Positions 26,148-34,956 of a DNA stretch of 64,000 nt are shown here, piece after piece; position 1 is the stretch's first letter, and each line of letters starts with the position of its first letter. The DNA lies in NCBI RefSeq assembly GCF_014023275.1, contig NZ_CP054698.1:5417001-5481000 (forward strand), in the 5' to 3' direction. The DNA is from Nostoc edaphicum CCNP1411 (GTDB taxonomy: Bacteria > Cyanobacteriota > Cyanobacteriia > Cyanobacteriales > Nostocaceae). The position numbers and the translations under genes were made by a program. The notes beneath the pieces are model-generated. The model was not told the DNA's origin. It ran no database searches and saw only the letters and a program-made list of their open reading frames with translations.

Positions 26148-26372
26148 TCCGTTAATGAGCCTCTGAACTCCGTCAACGAGTATTTTATCTCCGTTAATGA
26201 GTCTTTTAGCTCCGTTCACGAGGCTTTTATCTCCGTCAACGAGTCTTTTAGCTCCGTTCACGAGGCTTTTATCTCTGTCAACGAGTCTTTTAGCTCCGTC
26301 AACGAGGCTTTTATCTCCGTTGACGAGTATTTTAGCTCCGTTCACGAGGCTTTTATCTCCGTTAACGGGTTA
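26148..26372. repeat. 21-bp tandem repeat array (about 11 units)
   Basis: Unit consensus CTCCGTYAACGAGKCTTTTA, with alternating ATC/AGC junctions giving a 42-base higher-order period. Open reading is possible on both strands (plus: SVNESFSSVHEAFI repeats; minus: GDKSLVDGAKRLV repeats) because 21 is a multiple of three. I treat it as a repeat and not a gene, as no start signal or conserved flank is seen. Confidence 0.9.
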
Positions 26373-26568
26373 TAGAGATAGCGATCGTGGTTAATTGCAC
26401 CATCTTTTACATCACATTCCACAGGATTTGAACCTAAATCCCAAATAGAAAATGTTTGTTTGATACTAGTAATAATAATTTTTCCATTTTCTTGAATAAT
26501 CTCAAACTCTTGGTTTTCTCCTAATAGTTCTTTAAGGATTAGCCTTTTTCTGTTGCTGTTAATTTCAT
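26342..26568 (-). pseudogene. Small gene broken at a poly-A tract, running into the 21-bp array
   Basis: The minus-strand ATG at 26568 with GAGGT upstream begins MKLTATEK and then stops after one codon. Adding one A in the run of five at about 26544-26548 restores RLILKELLGENQEFEIIQEN, then GKIIITSIKQTFSIWDLGSN and DGAINHDRYLYNP, about 75 codons, ending inside the tandem array. This looks like a small protein gene with a single-base loss; family not recognised. A sequencing error in the homopolymer is the alternative. Confidence 0.5.
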
Positions 26569-26618
26569 GTTTAATTACCTCGATTGATTTTGTAAGCTAA
26601 TCAAAGTAATTTGCTTTA

Positions 26619-26783
26619 AGAGGTTGTTTGAAAAGTGGTTGGCTGTGATTTTAGGCACTTATTGATCCCCCCTAACCCCCCTTAAAAAGGGGGGAACCGG
26701 AATCAAAGTCCCCCTTTCTAAGGGGGATTTAGGGGGATCTAAAACGTTTTGCTACCAAGAAAAGAACTTTTCAAACATCCTCT
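26619..26783. mobile_element. 165-bp MITE with AGAGGTTGTTTGAAAAGT ends
   Basis: Inverted ends AGAGGTTGTTTGAAAAGT (26619-26636) and ACTTTTCAAACATCCTCT (26766-26783). The interior is GATCCCCCCTAACCCCCC ... GGGGGGAACCGG and AAAACGTTTTGCTACC. A second member of the family (about 56161-57897) has been split by the IS at 56264-57753. Confidence 0.85.
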
Positions 26784-26849
26784 AAGGCGGGCAAGACTTC
26801 GGCGTGAGCGCTCAGTCGAACGCTGCCCACCTCACAAAATTGGATAAGG

Positions 26850-28343
26850 CTACCAGTTACCTACAGGTTGAGCATCATGAGAAAACATTGAGGGATCGAT
26901 TGAAATGCCCAATCCTTCAGCTACACGACGACCATAAGAAATATCTGCCCGGAAGAAGTGGCAAAGTTGGCGCATTTGGATGTCTTCCCTTGCTTGACTC
27001 AGACTGCCGACAATATTTTTAGCAAGACGCTCCTGCTGCTCAGGAGTTAGTAACCGATACAAATTACCTGCTTGAGTATAATCGTCGTTTCCTTCACGAT
27101 GACTGTAACGATCGACTGTGACATCGCCCAAATGACTAGGTGGTTCTGCATAAGCTGGATTTTCTTTAGGCGTACCCTCAGCACTATTCGGTTCATAGTT
27201 AGGAACGCTACCGCCGTTGTTCCCCGATGCCATAAAGCCATCTCGCTGATAATGCATGACTGGACATTTGGGCTGGTTGACGGGTAGTTGCTGATAGTTA
27301 CCACCCAAGCGATACCGTTGAGCATCTGGGTAAGAAAAAATTCGAGCTTGAAGCATTTTGTCTGGAGAGAAACTAACGCCAGGAACCACCGCACTAGGGC
27401 TAAAAGCGGCTTGCTCAACTTCGGCGAAATAATTCTCTGGGTTCCGATTTAGCTCTAATATCCCGACTTCAATTAAAGGATATTCTCCTTGTTTCCAAAC
27501 TTTGGTTAAGTCAAAAGGATTATCTGGATGTTTTTCCGCTTGCTCCTCGGTCATCACCTGAATACACATCCGCCACTTAGGATAGTCTTTTTTAGCGATC
27601 GCTTCAAACAAATCATGAGTCGCATGATCGGGATCTTCGCCCTTAATCTTAGCGGATTCTTCCTCTGTCAAAGTTTGATGCCCTTGCAGAGTCTTAAAGT
27701 GAAATTTACACCAAACGCGATCGCCTTCAGCATTAATTAAACTGAAGGTGTGGCTACCAAAACCGTCCATGTGTCGATGGGTTTTGGGAATTCCCCGATC
27801 TGAAAAGAGGATCGTCACCTGGTGAAGCGATTCTGGACTGAGTGACCAAAAATCCCACTTTGCATTCTGGTCTTTGCAATTGGTTTGGGGATTGCGCTTT
27901 TGGGTATGGATAAAATCAGGAAACTTGAGGGGGTCGCGGATAAAGAAAATAGGGGTATTGTTACCTACAAGATCCCAGTTACCCTCCTCAGTATAAAACT
28001 TGAGGGAAAAACCTCTAGGGTCACGCTCGGCATCTGCTGAACCTTTTTCTCCGCCAACTGTCGAAAAGCGCAAGAGAAGTTCCGTTTTCTTGCCAATTTC
28101 AGAAAAAAGTTTGGCTTTACTGTAGCGGGTAATGTCATTGGTAATAGTCAAAGTGCCGTGAGCAGCCGCACCTTTGGCGTGGACAACTCTTTCAGGAATA
28201 CGTTCTCTGTTGAAATGAGCCAGCTTTTCTATAAGGTGGAAATCCTGCATTAATACAGGGCCACGCGATCCAGCCGTGAGTGAGTTCTGATTATCGGCAA
28301 CTGGAATACCGTCAGCAGTTGTCAAATTTTGGGGTTCAGTCAT
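26850..28343 (-). CDS. Monofunctional haem catalase
   Basis: Converts hydrogen peroxide to water and oxygen. Family hallmarks: [31 protein letters not shown] (distal His), [26 protein letters not shown] (distal Asn) and [14 protein letters not shown], whose Tyr is the proximal haem ligand. The 497-residue length fits a small-subunit (clade 3) catalase. Stand-alone gene whose 3' side faces a MITE. Most heterocystous cyanobacteria rely on catalase-peroxidase or Mn-catalase, so a typical haem catalase is a useful strain marker. Confidence 0.95.
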   Translation of the reverse strand: MTEPQNLTTADGIPVADNQNSLTAGSRGPVLMQDFHLIEKLAHFNRERIPERVVHAKGAAAHGTLTITNDITRYSKAKLFSEIGKKTELLLRFSTVGGEKGSADAERDPRGFSLKFYTEEGNWDLVGNNTPIFFIRDPLKFPDFIHTQKRNPQTNCKDQNAKWDFWSLSPESLHQVTILFSDRGIPKTHRHMDGFGSHTFSLINAEGDRVWCKFHFKTLQGHQTLTEEESAKIKGEDPDHATHDLFEAIAKKDYPKWRMCIQVMTEEQAEKHPDNPFDLTKVWKQGEYPLIEVGILELNRNPENYFAEVEQAAFSPSAVVPGVSFSPDKMLQARIFSYPDAQRYRLGGNYQQLPVNQPKCPVMHYQRDGFMASGNNGGSVPNYEPNSAEGTPKENPAYAEPPSHLGDVTVDRYSHREGNDDYTQAGNLYRLLTPEQQERLAKNIVGSLSQAREDIQMRQLCHFFRADISYGRRVAEGLGISIDPSMFSHDAQPVGNW

Positions 28344-28383
28344 GGGTTAAAGAAGCTCTCCATGTAAGTTACTCAGATTGCCC

Positions 28384-28662
28384 ACAGTACATTTTAGTCA
28401 GTAGATGGATACCTACTGATAGAACAATCTAATTCATAGTCATAACGAGTTTATATATAAATCATACTCGATATGATTATGAATTAATATAAATTTTTTT
28501 GTATTTTGGTAATATGCAGAGCTGACTTTTCACGGCATCTGCAAAACCTCTCTCTAAATCTCTCTCCTAAAAGGAGAGAGACTTTGAATTTCCCCCTTCC
28601 CGCATCGGGAAGGGGGTTAGGGGGTTAGGTTTTTCGTGGACTTTTCCACATAACGTAAAAAG
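28384..28662. other. Intergenic region with C/G-rich repeat
   Basis: An AT-rich leader of the catalase gene (to about 28510) and then a repeat of the CTCTCTCCTAAAAGGAGAGA / CCCCCTTCCCGCATCGGGAA type, which can form strong hairpins, ending at the IS insertion site. Confidence 0.5.
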
Positions 28663-29964
28663 CTTAGTGGTGCAGAAAACTTTTTTGAGTTTTAAGTAGA
28701 GAAAACAGTGACTTTAGAGAACTCGACCCTGGTCAGTAAATGCTCCCGTTTTTTAAGTGAGGCACAGCCCGGTATAGGACTCCTTCGAGGTAAAGAAGCA
28801 AAGGTGGGAATCGGCAGACATTGATAACACAGTCGTTTAATCTCACGTAAACCCAATTGTAAAAAGCTCAAACCCCTGTGGAAATGCCAATCAAGCATCT
28901 TAGTGCGACCTTCATCGGTGACAACGACGGCAATGGAAATGGCAATCAGCGTAGCAGCAGCTAGTAACATCAATAAACAACTGAGTGCCATTTCATCCCG
29001 CAAGTTAGAACGGGTCAAGTCAAAGGCTGCTGACTTATAATCCTTAAAATGCGGTTCGATTCCACCAAATCGCTGACCGTAGACTTCAAATGTTTGCAAC
29101 GAGGGGGTCGTATCTGTCAGGACTGCCCAAGGCTCACCTGCCATCGCTAAATTAGCAGTGGCAAGATGGCACTCAATGTCTTGTAAAATGGTGACTTCTC
29201 GAAGGAGATAGGCTTCTCCTTTGGGCGGCAGTAATTGTGCCACCGGACTTGTACGACCATTGTCAAGGGTCACGTTCAAATCTGATTTTGCGCGAATTGC
29301 CCACGACCAACGATGGTCGCGTAACCAACGGATGAATGCACCGTGTTCAAACCCTCGATCTGCTAATAATCTCACTTGGCATCCTGGTGGCAACATTCGC
29401 AGTGTGGTTTCCAAGACTGGACGATAATCCTCATAGCCGACTGTGGCGCTGCCATGTTCCAAAACGCTCTGTCCTAAAGGAATTGACCTTCCTCCCCAAA
29501 TTAAACACACCTCTATCAGGCAATATTTATCCCACAACACGCTGGTATCAAGAACTAGTGTCATTTCCATTCCCTCCCATGCCTTGAGAAACTGCTCTAC
29601 CAGAGGGTAATAGAAAGTTTCGGCATTAATTTTCGGGTTATGGAGAAAGTAGTTTAATCTTTCCATGTGGCTGCGGGCTTCACAATCTCGATGACTCAAA
29701 TAGGGCAACCAGTTGCTTAAACAGGCGCTTTGAGCTTGTAAAATCGCTGCTATGTTTTCGCAAAATACTTGGAGATGGCGTTTATCTTCGGGATTTATCC
29801 ATTGACTAATTGGGCTTGCACTTGACGATATAGATGGGGTACTTGCATGGTATGACTTTTTGTGTGGAAACTTGAGCATCTCATGCTATGCCCCTTCCTG
29901 TCACCTCTGTCTGTTTTTAAATCCTACCTATATCTACGTTTCAAGGCTTTTCTGCACCACTAAG
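28663..29964. mobile_element. Intact IS element, IS4-family type, 1302 bp, 9-bp target duplication
   Basis: Inverted ends CTTAGTGGTGCAGAAAA (28663-28679) and TTTTCTGCACCACTAAG (29948-29964), flanked by the perfect 9-bp direct repeat CGTAAAAAG (28654-28662 and 29965-29973). One uninterrupted transposase gene. Recent insertion, just beyond the 3' end of eboF. Confidence 0.93.
28692..29879 (-). CDS. Transposase, IS4 family (DDE)
   Basis: A 395-residue transposase filling the IS. DDE positions are visible: LVLDTSVLW (first Asp), RLLADRGFEHG (second Asp) and FGGIEPHFKDYKSAAFDL (Glu of the third motif in a YGQRFGGIEPHFKD context, an IS4-like Y-x2-R...E arrangement). The frame is uninterrupted and the ends and target duplication are perfect, so the element may still be active. 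Confidence 0.9.
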   Translation of the reverse strand: MLKFPHKKSYHASTPSISSSASPISQWINPEDKRHLQVFCENIAAILQAQSACLSNWLPYLSHRDCEARSHMERLNYFLHNPKINAETFYYPLVEQFLKAWEGMEMTLVLDTSVLWDKYCLIEVCLIWGGRSIPLGQSVLEHGSATVGYEDYRPVLETTLRMLPPGCQVRLLADRGFEHGAFIRWLRDHRWSWAIRAKSDLNVTLDNGRTSPVAQLLPPKGEAYLLREVTILQDIECHLATANLAMAGEPWAVLTDTTPSLQTFEVYGQRFGGIEPHFKDYKSAAFDLTRSNLRDEMALSCLLMLLAAATLIAISIAVVVTDEGRTKMLDWHFHRGLSFLQLGLREIKRLCYQCLPIPTFASLPRRSPIPGCASLKKREHLLTRVEFSKVTVFST

Positions 29965-30014
29965 CGTAAAAAGTCAGGATGTAGAGAAGCGATACATTCT
30001 GTTTCTACTGCCTT

Positions 30015-31388
30015 TCAAGTATCTAAATGTTTGAGAATCAACGAGCAAACATCTGTCGCCTCAATTCGATTTTCATTAACTAAATGAGTTTGATGGGTGA
30101 TAAATAGAGGCCCTTCATCTGGGGAAGTGGTGATATTACCGTGAGAACCACGAACTAGGGAAGCATCCAGAGGAATCACATCCATTAAGTAGCGGAAACC
30201 CAGTTGTTTCTTAAGTAACTTGAGAGCAATTTTCCCTTGAGGAAATGTAATCTGCGGATCGAGGAAGAGTTCGACAGGATCGTAACCAGGTTTGCGGTGG
30301 ATATCTACAGTTCTAGCAAAATCAGGCGCTTTGGCATCATCAAGCCAATAATAATAGGTAAACCAAGCGTCAGATTGAGCGATCGCCACCAACTCTCCCG
30401 ATCTAGGATGATTAAGATGGTAGGCTTGTTTACCCTCTTCATCCAATACCTGCGCTACGCCTTCAGTCGCTTCTAAAAGCGATCGCACTTTTGGGATATA
30501 CGCCGGATCGTTCACATACACATGAGCAATTTGGTGATCGGCAACGGCAAAGGCAATGCTAGCACCAAAATCGAGCAGTTCTCGCCCTAATTCTTCTCGC
30601 ACAGCAATTAAACCATTTTCCCTTAATACGCGGTTTAAATCCACGGCTTTAGAAACTGGGGTAATGCCATACTCAGAAAGAATAATTACCTGAGTATTAC
30701 GTGCTTGAAAATATTCAATTAAATCACCACAAACAGCATCAATTTCTCGCAAATCTGCTTGAATCTGCGTTTGATTGTTACCAAATTTTTGCAGACAGTA
30801 ATCTAAATGTGGCAGATAAACCAGTGATAATGTCGGGCTGTAGCGTTCCTCAATCCATTTTGCGGAATTGGCAATCCATTGACTAGAACTAATGGTAGTT
30901 TTTGGCCCCCAGAAATCGAACAGAGGGAAATTTCCTAAATCAGATTGAATTTGCGATCGCACATCACTAGGATGAGTATAAATATCAGGTAATTTTCTCC
31001 CATCTGCGGGATACATTGGGCGCGGCGTAATGGCATAATCTGCTGTAGAGTACATGTTGTACCACCAAAAAAGGTTGGCACAAGTAAAGTTTGGGTCAAT
31101 TGATTTAGCTATTTCCCAAACTTTGGGAGCCTGCACTAGTTTATTAGATTGTCGCCAAAACTTCACTTCACATTCATCGCGGAAGTACCAACCATTAGCG
31201 ACAATTCCATGTTCATCAGGCAACTTTCCTGTTAAATAAGTAGCCTGAACTGAACAAGTTACAGCAGGTAGCACTTTTTGGATAGAAGCTACCTGTCCTT
31301 TAGCAGCCCAAGAAGATAAAAACGGCGTACTTTCTCCTAGTAAACTGGGCGTTAATCCCACGACATTTAGAACAACTGTTTTCTGCAT
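30015..31388 (-). CDS. eboF: EboF, alkaline-phosphatase-superfamily protein
   Basis: A 457-residue protein of the nucleotide pyrophosphatase/phosphodiesterase branch of the alkaline phosphatase superfamily. VLNVVGLTPSLLG at the N terminus, PAVTCSVQATYLTGKLPDEHG (Thr nucleophile candidate), HLDYCLQKFG, SEYGITPV and GSHGNITTSPDEGPLFI supply the metal-ligand Asp/His set. Last gene of the minus-strand ebo run, 15 bases after eboE. In Nostoc the ebo genes are needed to move the scytonemin monomer to the periplasm; the exact reaction of EboF is not known. An IS sits 50 bases beyond its stop codon. Confidence 0.88.
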   Translation of the reverse strand: MQKTVVLNVVGLTPSLLGESTPFLSSWAAKGQVASIQKVLPAVTCSVQATYLTGKLPDEHGIVANGWYFRDECEVKFWRQSNKLVQAPKVWEIAKSIDPNFTCANLFWWYNMYSTADYAITPRPMYPADGRKLPDIYTHPSDVRSQIQSDLGNFPLFDFWGPKTTISSSQWIANSAKWIEERYSPTLSLVYLPHLDYCLQKFGNNQTQIQADLREIDAVCGDLIEYFQARNTQVIILSEYGITPVSKAVDLNRVLRENGLIAVREELGRELLDFGASIAFAVADHQIAHVYVNDPAYIPKVRSLLEATEGVAQVLDEEGKQAYHLNHPRSGELVAIAQSDAWFTYYYWLDDAKAPDFARTVDIHRKPGYDPVELFLDPQITFPQGKIALKLLKKQLGFRYLMDVIPLDASLVRGSHGNITTSPDEGPLFITHQTHLVNENRIEATDVCSLILKHLDT

Positions 31389-31403
31389 AAAATTAATTTC
31401 CTA

Positions 31404-32630
31404 TTAATTGGCGGCAAATTCTTTTAATACCCACTCATACTCACGCTGAATAGAAGTCGCTAAATCTATCTTCATTTCTGATGGCAATACATCCCAGGTG
31501 TAAGTTTCTATTTCTAAATGTGAGCAAGCATTGTTTGTTTGAAGTAGATGCAAAACAGTAGAAATATCATCTTGCGTAGATTGCAAAATTTGATAATCAT
31601 GAATAAAAATTGGCACATGAAAGTGAGTCCGCCATTCTTCAGCTAGAGATTGCTCTAAATGGGGTAATGCAGTTATTAAGTCAGGATAGTGATGGAGTGT
31701 ACCATCACTGCGACGTTCTATTACTTGATGAAGATAAGTAGATTCTGCAAAAGGGCGTAAGCGTTCAACTATTAAGCTACGTTTCTCAACATCAGCAGGT
31801 ATTTTTACTTGAATTGCTGCGCTGATTTGAATCTTGCCAATCTTAATTCCTGCCGATTGAAAACGTGCAAATACAGACTGCGGTTCCTCATATTCAACTG
31901 AAAAATGGCAGGTGTCATAGCAAACCCGAACGTGTTCTAGTAATTTAGTTTCTGCTAACGTCTGGTCAATATTTAATTTCTCTGATAAATAACTACCACT
32001 AATTGGCAATAACCAGTTTTGATAAAAATCAATTACTTCTGAGGTATTTTCAATTAATCCATCAGGCTCAGGTTCTAAATCAATATGTAGTAATTTACCT
32101 GTTTCTTCGCTGATGCGAATCATTTCTGCAACAACTGATGCTATGTTCAAACAACTCTTTTTCAGAACAGTCTCGAAAGTTGCTTGGTCTTTTACCCACC
32201 AAGGTTTATAGGATAATGGCAGTGTAGAAATTCCACCATCAAGTCCTTGGGGTAATAGACTAGCTAAAATGTGTGCCAAGTTTAATGTGTAATTAGCCCG
32301 TTCGTGTGTAGACCAATCTGGCGCATAAACTTGGTCTTTTACTACCTGTCGATGAAATCCGCCATACGGGAATCCGTTTAAGGTGAAAACATATAAATCT
32401 TGTTGAGTCAGCCAAGCTTGAAATTGAGCTAAATTATTACTTTCTAAAAGTTGTTTCGCAGCTACATCTGATAACCGTAAGCCAATACCAAAAGCTTCTG
32501 TAGGTGATAAACGTGATTTGAGTTCGGGAATATAGTTTTCTAAATTGGCAAAAACCTCTAGCCAACTTTCACCAGGATGAATATTGCTGCAATAAGTTAA
32601 GTGAAATTTGCTACCTTTTGTAATCTTCAT
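31404..32630 (-). CDS. eboE: EboE, sugar-phosphate isomerase/epimerase-like TIM barrel
   Basis: A 408-residue protein with xylose-isomerase-like TIM-barrel features: FHLTYCSNIHPGESW, LHIDLEPEPDG (metal-binding Glu), CYDTCHFSVEYE (Asp/His), KIGKIQISAAIQV, VPIFIHD and LEIETYTWDVLP at the end. This pattern identifies EboE of the ebo metabolite-traffic cluster. 15 bases upstream of eboF and 151 bases downstream of eboC; co-transcription is likely. The substrate is unknown. Confidence 0.88.
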   Translation of the reverse strand: MKITKGSKFHLTYCSNIHPGESWLEVFANLENYIPELKSRLSPTEAFGIGLRLSDVAAKQLLESNNLAQFQAWLTQQDLYVFTLNGFPYGGFHRQVVKDQVYAPDWSTHERANYTLNLAHILASLLPQGLDGGISTLPLSYKPWWVKDQATFETVLKKSCLNIASVVAEMIRISEETGKLLHIDLEPEPDGLIENTSEVIDFYQNWLLPISGSYLSEKLNIDQTLAETKLLEHVRVCYDTCHFSVEYEEPQSVFARFQSAGIKIGKIQISAAIQVKIPADVEKRSLIVERLRPFAESTYLHQVIERRSDGTLHHYPDLITALPHLEQSLAEEWRTHFHVPIFIHDYQILQSTQDDISTVLHLLQTNNACSHLEIETYTWDVLPSEMKIDLATSIQREYEWVLKEFAAN

Positions 32631-32781
32631 TTTCTAGTTTTATCCCTTGTATATGTAATCTTTTCTCTTTGGCTTATACTGTTGCACAAAATACTTGCTA
32701 CATATTCATGGTTAGAGGCGGATATCTATCTGTGCGCCCCTAAAACCTATTCATTAGATTACTGGGTATGTACATTGAAAC

Positions 32782-33714
32782 TTAAGTAACGGCAAACAGT
32801 TGTGCTAACTTCATCGAAATTGGTAGCAAGATTAGAACTAATAAACCGTAATACAAACCAGCAAAACCAGATGCAACAGTTGCATCTAAAACTATTAGAG
32901 ATAAAACGCCTATTCTCACGGCATTGCGGATATTTTCGGCTATCGGTTCCCGCGCAGCTTTAACAAATTTAGGCAGCACTCGGATAGCTAATAAAATAGC
33001 AAATGGTAGTGCTGCGATCGCAGTGTAATCTTCTAATAATCCTAAAGCTAAAACTGCCGTTAAAACTATTGCAATCAGCAGTAATGCAAGGATTCCCGTG
33101 ATCTTTTTACCTCCGTGAACTTCACCCTGACTAATTGCAGTGATCGCAGCAATATAAAGAACAGGAATTAGTGCTAAATACCAACGTTCTCCTATTATTG
33201 CAGGTACAGCACTTACACCTAATAATAAGTTACTGCCACGACACAAGCCCATATTTAAAGGGCCAAAAAAAGGATGATGTTTGGACAGTGAGTCATACAG
33301 GAGGGATGAAAGAGTGATAAATGTTGCGATCGCAGCACTCAATAACGAGACTTGAAAGGCAGCTATAATGCCGATGGCAAAAAGTATACTCCCTAATAAA
33401 GTAGCATTTGGACGAGATACGCGACCACTAGGAATTGCTCTATTTGGTCGTTCTTTTGCATCTAAGTCTGCATCGAAAACATCATTAAAAACTATACCAC
33501 CGCCGTATAAACCAGTTGTAGCCAATAACAACCAAGCTAATGGAATTAATACAGAAAAATTTGATTCTCCATTAATGAATTGAACAAAAATAATCCCAGA
33601 GCCAGAAGCAGCAAAACCAAGAAGAATATCTGCCCAGGCAGTAACAATATTAGCAGGACGCATCAATTCCAAATAACCCCGCCAGCTTTGAAAATTTAAG
33701 CTTGCAACATTCAC
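32782..33714 (-). CDS. eboC: EboC, UbiA-family prenyltransferase-like membrane protein
   Basis: A 310-residue polytopic protein (eight or nine helices). The first aspartate-rich motif NDVFDADLDAKERPNRAIPSG and the second, LYDSLSKHHPFFGPLNMGLC, are those of UbiA prenyltransferases. In the ebo cluster this protein is the obvious membrane component, consistent with attaching a polyprenyl or moving a precursor across the membrane. Neighbours eboE (downstream) and eboB (upstream) are on the same strand. Confidence 0.92.
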   Translation of the reverse strand: MNVASLNFQSWRGYLELMRPANIVTAWADILLGFAASGSGIIFVQFINGESNFSVLIPLAWLLLATTGLYGGGIVFNDVFDADLDAKERPNRAIPSGRVSRPNATLLGSILFAIGIIAAFQVSLLSAAIATFITLSSLLYDSLSKHHPFFGPLNMGLCRGSNLLLGVSAVPAIIGERWYLALIPVLYIAAITAISQGEVHGGKKITGILALLLIAIVLTAVLALGLLEDYTAIAALPFAILLAIRVLPKFVKAAREPIAENIRNAVRIGVLSLIVLDATVASGFAGLYYGLLVLILLPISMKLAQLFAVT

Positions 33715-33865
33715 TTATCTGCCTCCGTGCTTATTAATTTCTCAAAACAAACCCGCATATTACAGATGAATCACCGAGAGACTCCATGAGTTACATTGAC
33801 AACGCAAAGATGAAAATCTATCTTGCAATGCCCAATCCCCAATTCCCAATGCCCCTTATAATTTT

Positions 33866-34774
33866 CTACTCAATCAACACAAAATCTGAAACTGATTTGA
33901 TTCCTGGTTCTTGTCCCCGCAACACAGAATTACCATTGAACATCTGACGCTGATCAACAGATTGGGGATTGAGCCAGTCTGAAGCTTTCATCTGCCCAGT
34001 TTGACTGTAAGCAGCTAGGGCATTTTCATAACAAACTGCTCGCACATGTTCTTCAGGAATGCCCCTATCTAACATCAACTGAGCCGTTTTCGGGACTGCC
34101 AAAGGATCGCTGATACCCCAATCAGCACTACTATCTACAATGATGCGATCTTGCCCATACTTGCGGACAACTTCTACCATCCTGGCGTTACCCATCTTCG
34201 TCTGTGGATAAATCGTAAAAGCTGCCCAAAAACCTCGTTCTAATACTTCTTCAACGGTTTCCTCGTTGTTGTGATCAATAACGACTTGTGAGGGATCTAA
34301 GCCATATTCAATACAGCGATCCATACTCTTACTAGCACCTGCCTTTTTATTGCGGTGAGGAGTATGAATTAGTACTAACATATCGAGTTCTTTAGCTAGT
34401 GCCAACTGTTGACAAAAGTACTTATCTTCTGCTTCTGTCATATCGTCATAGCCAATTTCACCAATGGCAACAACACCTTCTTTACAGGCGTAAAGTGGTA
34501 GCAGTTCCATAACTTCTGTTGCTAATGCTTCATTGTTAGCTTCTTTCGGATTTAGTCCAATTGTGCAGTAATGCTGGATGCCAAACTGACTAGCACGAAA
34601 CCGTTCCCAGCCCACAAGACTACTGAAGTAGTCTTTAAATGAGCCAGAATTGGTTCGAGGTTGTCCTAACCAAAAGGCTGGTTCAATAACGGCGACAATA
34701 CCATATTCCCGCATTACTAAGTAATCGTAAGTAGTACGGGAACACATGTGAATGTGAGGATCGATAAACATCAT
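33866..34774 (-). CDS. eboB: EboB, TatD-family metal-dependent hydrolase
   Basis: A 302-residue amidohydrolase-fold protein. FIDPHIHMCSRTTYDYLVM gives the HxH metal motif; GEIGYDD, VLIHTPHRNK, VVIDHNNEET and IIVDSSADWG supply the remaining ligands. I chose the ATG at 34774 because upstream of it the frame runs into tandem (ATTGGGC)n repeat DNA, which would add a spurious CPMPHAQ-repeat N terminus. Member of the ebo cluster. Confidence 0.9.
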   Translation of the reverse strand: MMFIDPHIHMCSRTTYDYLVMREYGIVAVIEPAFWLGQPRTNSGSFKDYFSSLVGWERFRASQFGIQHYCTIGLNPKEANNEALATEVMELLPLYACKEGVVAIGEIGYDDMTEAEDKYFCQQLALAKELDMLVLIHTPHRNKKAGASKSMDRCIEYGLDPSQVVIDHNNEETVEEVLERGFWAAFTIYPQTKMGNARMVEVVRKYGQDRIIVDSSADWGISDPLAVPKTAQLMLDRGIPEEHVRAVCYENALAAYSQTGQMKASDWLNPQSVDQRQMFNGNSVLRGQEPGIKSVSDFVLIE

Positions 34775-34779
34775 GGTTT

Positions 34780-34870
34780 TAATTATTGGGCATTGGGCAT
34801 TGGGCATTGGGCATTGGGCATGGGGCATTGGGCATTGGGCATGGGGCATTGGGCATGGGGCATTTTCCTT
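34780..34870. repeat. Tandem heptamer repeat (ATTGGGC / CATGGGG)
   Basis: Twelve or so units of ATTGGGC/ATGGGGC between eboB and eboA. The same heptamers occur at 18405-18450, 47375-47455 and 48655-48705. Because of the 7-base period, all frames stay open and automated gene finders extend eboB into it. Confidence 0.9.
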
Positions 34871-34956
34871 GTCCACCTCGTCTCCCACGTCTCCCTTGTA
34901 CAGACGCGATTAATCGCGTCTCTCCCCGCTCCCTTTTATTTGTAAACTGACAAGCG

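Noticed and set aside
26148..26372. Possible CRISPR array at the regular 21-bp repeats
   Set aside because: Units are contiguous with no spacers of unique sequence, and no cas genes are in the window.
26124..26375. Open frames on both strands through the 21-bp tandem array
   Set aside because: A 21-base period keeps any stop-free frame open; there is no RBS, no conserved flank, and both strands look equally coding. Treated as repeat.
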